Origin: CAYUPI01 sp964446585
GTDB taxonomy: Bacteria > Verrucomicrobiota > Verrucomicrobiia > Limisphaerales > UBA8199
Length of the DNA stretch: 13,324 bases
Direction of reading: 5' to 3'
Assembly: GCA_964446585.1 (NCBI GenBank)
Contig: CAYUPI010000099.1
Span: 1 to 13,324, forward strand
Part shown: one piece after another, positions 8,611 through 13,324 of the stretch
How the letters are laid out: every line of letters begins with the position of its first letter
Position numbering within the stretch: position 1 is the stretch's first letter
Program-made: the position numbers and the translations under genes
The notes under the pieces: generated by a model
The model's input: only the letters and a program-made list of their open reading frames with translations
What the model was told of the DNA's origin: nothing
The model's database searches: none

Positions 8611-8901
8611 TTACACTCGAGTTGGCGGCGGCACCAGGAGTCGGAAAGACGTTCGTGGCGTGTTGGGCTGATGGCGTTGGTGAAAGTGAAGTTGCCCATC
8701 CAGTCAAACTGCGAGTAGATGCTGACCACCCAGTTCGTCAGCAGCAGTGCGGTGTTGGTGGAAGTGTCCACAAGAAGTATGTTGGTCCACATCAGGGTCG
8801 AGCCGAGCGACGGGAAATTGACGTAAATGAACCTAATCAAAGGAAAAATAGTTGGCTTGTTTTGGCGTCACCGAGGCTCCAAGCTGAATCCGCACAGTCA
8901 T
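8611..8901 (-). pseudogene. frameshifted C-terminal remnant of a verrucomicrobial secreted protein
   Basis: No intact frame exists here, but the minus strand reads like the end of a secreted protein of this lineage. From 8840 downward one frame gives YVNFPSLGS, WTNILL, LTNWVV and then GNFTFTNAISP. At about 8664-8668 the sense passes to another frame, which reads NTPRTSFRLLV and stops at TAA (8613-8611). The joined reading matches the usual pattern of a GNFxFTNAISP segment followed by Thr-Pro-Arg and a closing Phe-Arg-Leu. This points to loss of one base. Further upstream, 8901-8836 reads in a third frame (LGASVTPKQANYFSFD) and ends at a TAG, so a second frame change is likely. The start of the gene is absent. 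The remnant abuts the purL start codon, and the purL promoter region therefore lies inside old coding DNA. Confidence 0.55.
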
Positions 8902-8905
8902 TACT

Positions 8906-11338
8906 ATGAACGAGCCCGCCATTACGCCCGAGTTGGTGCAGAAATACAACCTTACGCCCGAGGAATATCAGAAAATCAAAGGCATCCTCGGCCGCGAACC
9001 CAGCTACACCGAGCTGGGCATTTTTTCGGTCATGTGGAGCGAGCATTGTTCTTACAAGAACAGCCGCGCTTTGCTCAAGACCTTCCCGACCAAATCTCCG
9101 CGGATTCTGGTCGGCGCCGGCGAGGAAAACGCGGGCATCATGGACATCGGCGACGGCCTGGCCATCGCGTTCAAGATCGAATCGCACAACCACCCCAGCG
9201 CGGTCGAACCGTTTCAAGGCGCGGCCACGGGCGTCGGCGGCATCATCCGCGATATCTTCACCATGGGTGCGCGGCCAATTTGCTCCGTCAATTCACTGCG
9301 CTTCGGACCGATTACTGAGGGGGGTGCTCAACATAAGCCTACCCCCAATCACCAGGCGGCGATGCGGACAAACCGTCGTCTGTTCAGCGGTGTAGTGGCC
9401 GGCATCGGGCATTACGGCAATTGCTTCGGCATCCCGACGGTGGCGGGCGAGGTTTATTTCGACAAGTGTTACGAAGGCAATCCGCTGGTGAACGCGTTTT
9501 GTCTGGGCGTTCTCCAGCACGAGCAGATTGTGCGCGGACGGGCCACGGGCGTGGGCAACCCGGTGTTTTACGTCGGCCCGGCTACCGGCCGCGACGGCCT
9601 TGCGGGCGCGGCCTTCGCTTCGCAGGATCTGACGCAAGAGTCCGCCGACCAACAACGCGGCGCAGTCCAGGTCGGCGATCCATTCATGGAAAAACTTGTG
9701 TGCGAAGCCTGCCTGGAACTGCTGGCGACCGGCGCTGTAGCAGGCATCCAGGACATGGGTGCCGCGGGCTTGACTTGTTCGACCTGTGAGACGGCTGCGC
9801 GCGCCGGCACCGGCATCGAGATCGACCTCAAAAAGGTGCCGCAAAGGGCCCTGAACATGACGCCCTACGAAATCATGCTCAGCGAATCACAGGAGCGCAT
9901 GTTGATTATTGTCCAAAAGGGACGTGAGGAGGAAGTGAAACGACTGTTCGATAAATGGGATCTGCCGTGGGCCGAAATTGGCTTCGTGACGGACACCGGA
10001 AAGATGGTCGTCCGAAATAACGGGGCGGTGGTGGCCGACATTCCAGCAAAAAAACTGGCCGACGAAGCTCCGGTTTATCATCGTGAAGCCCGAGAACCCG
10101 CGTACCTCAAGGCAGCCCGCGCCGGTACGCTCGCAGAAGTGCCTGATACCAAGGACCCAGTAAACGAGCTCAAACGATTACTGAGTTGGCCGGTCATTGC
10201 TTCGAAGAATTGGGTTTACCGTCAATACGACCAGACCGTGCGCGACGGCACCGCCGTTTGTCCCGGCTCAGATGCGGCTGTGATTCGCATCAAGGAGGAT
10301 TCGCTGCCAACCCTGGCGGAGCCAGAGGTCACGCATCACGCACTCGCCACGCCGGAGTCGGACAAAGGCGGGTCACGCGTCACGGAAAAATTCATCGCCC
10401 TGACGGTCGATGGCAATGCCACTTACGTTTATCTGGATCCTTGCGAAGGCGGCAAGATCGCCGTGGCCGAAGCCGCGCGCAACCTCGTGTGCAGCGGCGC
10501 CCGGCCGCTCGGTGTGACGGACAATCTGAATTTTGGCAATCCTCACAATCCGGAAACGTTTTGGCAGCTTCGAGAAGCGATCCGCGGCCTGGCCGAGGCG
10601 TGCCGGGCATTCAACACGCCGGTGACCGGTGGCAACGTTAGTCTCTACAATCAGAGTCCCAACGGCCCGATTGACCCGACGCCGACGGTGGCGATGGTCG
10701 GACTGGTGGAAGAGGCGGAGCATATCACCACGCAATGGTTCAAGGACGAAGGCGACGCGATCATCCTATTGGGTGACATCGTGGATTCCGGCGACCCCTG
10801 GCTCGGCCTCGGCGGCTCGGCCTATTTGCAAGCTGTTCATCGCTCAAAGAGAGGAATGCCACCAAGGTGTGACCTGGCCAAAGAGAAAGAACTGCAATTG
10901 GCCCTGCGCGCGCTGATCTACTGCGGCCGCGTGAAAAGCGCGCACGATTGCAGCGAGGGAGGGCTCGCCGTAGCCCTGGCGGAAAGCTGTATCAGCCAGC
11001 AAATCGCGCGTGATACGCCGCGGCTCATCGGTGCGGAAATTCGACTGGCGCAGCCGGGCACAGGCGAGGCCTCGGCGCAATCGACCGGGCCGGGCGGCGG
11101 TCGTTTGGACGCGCTGCTCTTCGGGGAAACACAAGGCCGAATCGTCATCACTGCCAGCGCCCAGGACGCGGTCAAAAGCGTCGAACGCGCCAGGCTCCTC
11201 GGAGTCTCGGCGCAGCGGATCGGCACAGTCGGCGGTGACAAGCTTGGCATCAAGACGGTTAGCGACGAGTGGACCTGGCCCGTGACAGAACTGTACGACG
11301 TGTGGTGGAATTCCATTGCGCGGGCCATGCGCGAATGA
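8906..11338 (+). CDS. purL: phosphoribosylformylglycinamidine synthase, small-type PurL subunit
   Basis: The product converts FGAR to FGAM with ATP and ammonia, step 4 of de novo IMP synthesis, in the cytoplasm. It is the small PurL type: two AIRS-like halves and no C-terminal glutaminase. It should therefore depend on PurQ and PurS, which are not in this window. Diagnostic stretches are FSVMWSEHCSYKNSR with the family's His at 47, SHNHPSAVEPFQGAATGVGG (93-112), GDPFMEKL, QDMGAAGLTCSTCE (282-295), MLSESQERM, then in the second half GGKIAVAEAARNLVCSGA, DNLNFGNP, TGGNVSLYN and HDCSEGGLAVALAE. At 810 aa it is about 70 longer than the usual roughly 740. The excess is mainly in three insertions, near residues 139-152, 465-492 and 716-732, all outside the conserved motifs. 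The start at 8906 fits the normal N-terminus. No Shine-Dalgarno precedes it. purF follows after 218 bases, so the two are probably co-transcribed. Confidence 0.96.
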   Translation: MNEPAITPELVQKYNLTPEEYQKIKGILGREPSYTELGIFSVMWSEHCSYKNSRALLKTFPTKSPRILVGAGEENAGIMDIGDGLAIAFKIESHNHPSAVEPFQGAATGVGGIIRDIFTMGARPICSVNSLRFGPITEGGAQHKPTPNHQAAMRTNRRLFSGVVAGIGHYGNCFGIPTVAGEVYFDKCYEGNPLVNAFCLGVLQHEQIVRGRATGVGNPVFYVGPATGRDGLAGAAFASQDLTQESADQQRGAVQVGDPFMEKLVCEACLELLATGAVAGIQDMGAAGLTCSTCETAARAGTGIEIDLKKVPQRALNMTPYEIMLSESQERMLIIVQKGREEEVKRLFDKWDLPWAEIGFVTDTGKMVVRNNGAVVADIPAKKLADEAPVYHREAREPAYLKAARAGTLAEVPDTKDPVNELKRLLSWPVIASKNWVYRQYDQTVRDGTAVCPGSDAAVIRIKEDSLPTLAEPEVTHHALATPESDKGGSRVTEKFIALTVDGNATYVYLDPCEGGKIAVAEAARNLVCSGARPLGVTDNLNFGNPHNPETFWQLREAIRGLAEACRAFNTPVTGGNVSLYNQSPNGPIDPTPTVAMVGLVEEAEHITTQWFKDEGDAIILLGDIVDSGDPWLGLGGSAYLQAVHRSKRGMPPRCDLAKEKELQLALRALIYCGRVKSAHDCSEGGLAVALAESCISQQIARDTPRLIGAEIRLAQPGTGEASAQSTGPGGGRLDALLFGETQGRIVITASAQDAVKSVERARLLGVSAQRIGTVGGDKLGIKTVSDEWTWPVTELYDVWWNSIARAMRE
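9320..9346. repeat. inverted repeat inside a purL insertion
   Basis: GGGGGT at 9320-9325 pairs with ACCCCC at 9341-9346 around a 15-base loop. The unit encodes residues 139-147, which are extra relative to the usual PurL sequence between the RFGPI and RRLFSGVVAGIGHYGNC stretches. A short, frame-preserving hairpin inside a lineage insertion is compatible with capture of a small palindromic element. It could also be simple local sequence bias. Confidence 0.4.
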
Positions 11339-11550
11339 TCGACCATACATTTTGGCACTTCCACCGCGCTTGGAACCGTCGTGGCGAAAACGAAGTGGTC
11401 TTTTCAGCAAAGCTCGTGTACCTTCACAGAAGGATTTTCAGAATAATGGGGCGGAGCCCCAGCTCCGAAACGGCGCGCTCTCCGGTCAAGCTGGTGCTTG
11501 TTCGAGGCGTGACCCCGTTGTTGGATGTTTCAGTTTTGCGGGCCGGTTAA
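11335..11550 (+). CDS. possible 71-residue ORF translationally coupled to purL
   Basis: An ATG at 11335 overlaps the purL stop as ATGA, the classic coupling arrangement. The frame stays open for 71 codons and ends with TAA at 11548-11550, six bases before the purF start. The translation starts MIDHTFWHFHRAW, is basic, and carries a hydrophobic LVLVRGVTPLLDVSVL stretch near its end. I recognise no family, and it is not PurS or PurQ. The exact fit to the gap favours a gene. Against it are the ordinary chance of a 216-base open frame in GC-rich DNA, lack of family resemblance, and overlap with a strong hairpin pair at 11447-11467. I treat it as unproven. Confidence 0.25.
   Translation: MIDHTFWHFHRAWNRRGENEVVFSAKLVYLHRRIFRIMGRSPSSETARSPVKLVLVRGVTPLLDVSVLRAG
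11447..11467. promoter_or_regulatory. two overlapping, mutually exclusive hairpins upstream of purF
   Basis: TGGGGC (11447-11452) pairs perfectly with GCCCCA (11456-11461) around GGA. CGGAGC (11452-11457) pairs perfectly with GCTCCG (11462-11467) around CCCA. The two six-pair stems share bases 11452-11461, so only one can form at a time. They lie 90-110 bases upstream of the purF start. No T run follows, so neither is a standard intrinsic terminator. A switching leader or RNA-processing site is possible, and so is a small dispersed palindrome. The structure is seen directly; the function is inferred. Confidence 0.35.
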
Positions 11551-11556
11551 AAGTTA

Positions 11557-13017
11557 ATGCAACACTATCCAAAACATTACTGCGGCGTCTTCGGCGTTTA
11601 TGGCCATCCGAACGCCGCCGAACTGACGTATTACGGCCTCTACGCGCTCCAACATCGCGGACAGGAAAGCGCGGGCATCGTGACTTCAGACGGCAAGCAG
11701 CTTTACAAACACAAGGGCATGGGCCTGGTCTCACAGGTGTTCACCTCGGCTGTCCTGCACGAGTTGGTCGGCCACATTGCCATCGGGCACACGCGCTACT
11801 CGACCACCGGTTCGTCGCACCTGGTCAACGCCCAACCCTTGACGGCAAACTGCGCCCGCGGCCAAATCGCCATCGCACACAACGGCAATCTGACCAACGC
11901 TGCCCGGCTGCGGGATGAACTCGAATCGCGCGGCTCAATTTTCCAGACCACCGTGGACAGCGAGATCATCCTTCACCTGATGGCCCAGCCCAGCCTCAAC
12001 GGCCACGGCAACAATCTGGTCCAAACTCTTCGCAGCATCGAAGGGGCGTACTCCCTGGTGATTAACACCGAGAACGAACTCATCGGCGTGCGCGATCCCC
12101 ACGGCTTCCGGCCGCTGTGTATCGGCAAACTGGGCGAGGCCTGGGTGCTCGCGAGCGAGACCTGCGCGCTGGATTTGATCCACGCCAAATTCGTGCGCGA
12201 CGTCGAACCGGGAGAAATCGTGGTAATCAACCAGGACGGCTTAAGCAGCACTCAAGCCTTTCCCGAACAGGAACGGCGCGCGTTCTGCATATTCGAATAC
12301 GTTTATTTCGCGCGGCCGGACAGCACGATAGCCGGGCGCAACGTCTATAAGGTCCGGGTCGAACTGGGGCGGCAACTGGCGCGCGAGTATCCGATCGACG
12401 CGGACGTGGTGGTGCCCGTGCCCGATAGCGGGAATTGCGCCGCCCTGGGCTATCATCTGGAATCCGGCATCCCTTACGAGATGGCATTCGTGCGGAATCA
12501 TTACGTTGGCCGCAGCTTTCTTCAGCCGACCCAGTTGATTCGCGATTTCGACGTGCGCGTGAAGCTCAACCTGATCACCGAGTTGGTGAAAGGCAAACGC
12601 GTGATCGTGATCGATGACTCGATCGTGCGGGGCACCACGTGCAAGGCCCGGGTGAATAATCTGAAGGAAGCAGGCGCCAAAGAGGTCCATGTCCTGGTCA
12701 GTTGTCCGCCGCACATGAACCCATGCGTCTATGGCATTGATTTTCCGGACCGGAACAAGCTGATGGCGGCCAATCATTCACTCGAAGAGATACGAAAATA
12801 TCTCAATGCCGATTCCCTCCATTACCTTTCCCGGCAAGGCATGATTCAGGCAACGGGTTTGCCGGCCAACTCCTTCTGCCTGGCATGCTACGATGGCGAT
12901 TACCCGGTGCCGTTCGATCCTTCCACCGACAAGCACGTCATCGAGCGCCGCAATGGGCGGCGGCCTGGCTTATCCGACACGCTGGCCAAAGAACGCGCCC
13001 AAATTAAGCTGCTTTGA
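11557..13017 (+). CDS. purF: amidophosphoribosyltransferase (glutamine PRPP amidotransferase), Fe-S/propeptide type
   Basis: It makes 5-phosphoribosylamine from PRPP and glutamine, the committed first step of de novo purine synthesis, in the cytoplasm. The product is 486 aa, normal for the family. The N-terminal nucleophile domain begins at Cys9 (CGVFGVYG), so an 8-residue propeptide must be cleaved to free the catalytic Cys. Other glutaminase markers are ALQHRGQESAGI, GHTRYSTTGSS, IAHNGNLTN and VDSEIILHL. The phosphoribosyltransferase domain has the PRPP loop VIVIDDSIVRGTT at 349-361. Cys244 (FCIFEYVYFARPDS), Cys390 (NPCVYGID), Cys441 and Cys444 (FCLACYDGDYP) occupy the places of the four 4Fe-4S ligands known from the Bacillus subtilis type enzyme. 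This suggests oxygen-sensitive turnover, unlike the cluster-free Escherichia coli form. The start at 11557 gives the propeptide directly. No Shine-Dalgarno is evident. It lies downstream of purL in the same direction. Confidence 0.96.
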   Translation: MQHYPKHYCGVFGVYGHPNAAELTYYGLYALQHRGQESAGIVTSDGKQLYKHKGMGLVSQVFTSAVLHELVGHIAIGHTRYSTTGSSHLVNAQPLTANCARGQIAIAHNGNLTNAARLRDELESRGSIFQTTVDSEIILHLMAQPSLNGHGNNLVQTLRSIEGAYSLVINTENELIGVRDPHGFRPLCIGKLGEAWVLASETCALDLIHAKFVRDVEPGEIVVINQDGLSSTQAFPEQERRAFCIFEYVYFARPDSTIAGRNVYKVRVELGRQLAREYPIDADVVVPVPDSGNCAALGYHLESGIPYEMAFVRNHYVGRSFLQPTQLIRDFDVRVKLNLITELVKGKRVIVIDDSIVRGTTCKARVNNLKEAGAKEVHVLVSCPPHMNPCVYGIDFPDRNKLMAANHSLEEIRKYLNADSLHYLSRQGMIQATGLPANSFCLACYDGDYPVPFDPSTDKHVIERRNGRRPGLSDTLAKERAQIKLL

Positions 13018-13090
13018 CAAGCTTACTCCTCTCGGCGTCACTTGCCTTTCCCCGCGCTGAGACCGATTGCTGGGTCGAGCCCTTTATGTT

Positions 13091-13147
13091 CGTGGTGCCA
13101 AGGAGACGCCCATTCCGTCCCTTTTATCCATCCACAGCGGCACCACG
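13091..13147. repeat. 9-bp inverted repeat between convergent genes
   Basis: CGTGGTGCC at 13091-13099 is perfectly complementary to GGCACCACG at 13139-13147, with a 39-base loop. It lies between the end of purF (13017) and the end of the minus-strand gene (13182), where a bidirectional transcription end would be expected. The loop is long and no T tract borders the stem, so a terminator role is only a possibility. Apart from this repeat nothing is visible in 13018-13181. Confidence 0.3.
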
Positions 13148-13181
13148 CCATCGCCTCAGTTGATTGGTCTGCGGGATTCCT

Positions 13182-13324
13182 TCAGCGAGATAAGTCGGCC
13201 ATCCTGAACACACGGGGCTCCCAGGACTGCTCAATGGGAACAAATGAAACGAGCACCCCTGCTGCGCCAGCTTTTTGCGCTTGGTCTAACTGCGCAGCGA
13301 TCTGCTGCGACGTCACGTCCCAGC
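13182..13324 (-). CDS. C-terminal end of an unrecognised protein, cut by the window edge
   Basis: On the minus strand a frame is open from the window edge (first full codon 13322-13320) for 46 codons to a TGA at 13184-13182. It reads WDVTSQQIAAQLDQAQKAG, then AAGVLVSFVPIEQSWEPRVF and MADLSR. An Ala/Gln-rich amphipathic helix followed by GVLVSFVP and SWEPR is well-formed protein sequence, much like the last helix and strand of an alpha/beta barrel. This makes real coding likely. I cannot name the family. The gene is convergent with purF and therefore not part of the purine operon. Its start lies outside the window. Confidence 0.6.
   Translation of the reverse strand, partial: WDVTSQQIAAQLDQAQKAGAAGVLVSFVPIEQSWEPRVFRMADLSR

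Noticed and set aside
8485..8909. Plus-strand frames of 77 and 135 codons before purL
   Set aside because: They are antisense to the readable minus-strand remnant, which explains their length, and show no family features.
11335..11550. purS or purQ in the purL-purF gap
   Set aside because: The 71-codon frame has neither the PurS sequence pattern nor the length and nucleophile motif of the PurQ glutaminase.
1..13324. Defence system, CRISPR array, prophage or biosynthetic cluster
   Set aside because: No repeats of CRISPR type, nuclease or helicase motifs, integrase, phage structural genes or synthase domains are visible on either strand.

Overview
This window most likely comes from a Verrucomicrobiota bacterium of the Pedosphaera/Limisphaerales type. 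The evidence is two very large secreted mosaic proteins plus a decayed third one. All three carry the short module (Tyr/Phe, then Asn-Trp or Ser-Trp, then a closing Phe-Tyr/Phe-Arg-x-Leu) that I associate with secreted proteins of that group. Moderately GC-rich coding DNA and start codons without clear Shine-Dalgarno sequences also fit. The assignment rests on recognised patterns, not on a database search.

Layout. Positions 1-270 are a non-coding leader with three small adjacent hairpins. Positions 271-4380 encode a 1369-residue secreted multidomain protein with a candidate cysteine-peptidase core. Positions 4381-4738 hold a long, perfectly paired inverted repeat that looks like a palindromic intergenic element. 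Positions 4739-8368 encode a 1209-residue secreted protein: a sialidase-like (BNR/Asp-box) propeller followed by adhesive-type domains (InlB-like repeat, DUF11, Ig-like, LamG, fibronectin-like). Positions 8369-8905 contain no intact gene. They do hold minus-strand debris: the frameshifted C-terminus of another secreted protein and a signal-peptide-like start that stops after 12 codons.

The right part is de novo purine synthesis. purL (8906-11338, small-type FGAM synthase subunit with three insertions) is followed by purF (11557-13017, glutamine PRPP amidotransferase of the propeptide and Fe-S type). The 218-bp gap between them is spanned by a 71-codon reading frame that overlaps the purL stop as ATGA and ends 6 bases before purF. 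It also holds two overlapping, mutually exclusive hairpins. PurL of this size needs PurQ and PurS, which are not in the window. PurF makes phosphoribosylamine at the first step, and PurL with its partners acts at the fourth. At the right edge, on the minus strand and convergent with purF, lies the C-terminal end (46 codons visible) of an unrecognised gene.

I found no CRISPR array, phage, defence system, complete insertion sequence or RNA gene. The least ordinary items are the Cys-His-Asp protein at 271-4380, the inverted repeat at 4478-4632, the minus-strand gene debris before purL, and the structured or coding purL-purF gap.
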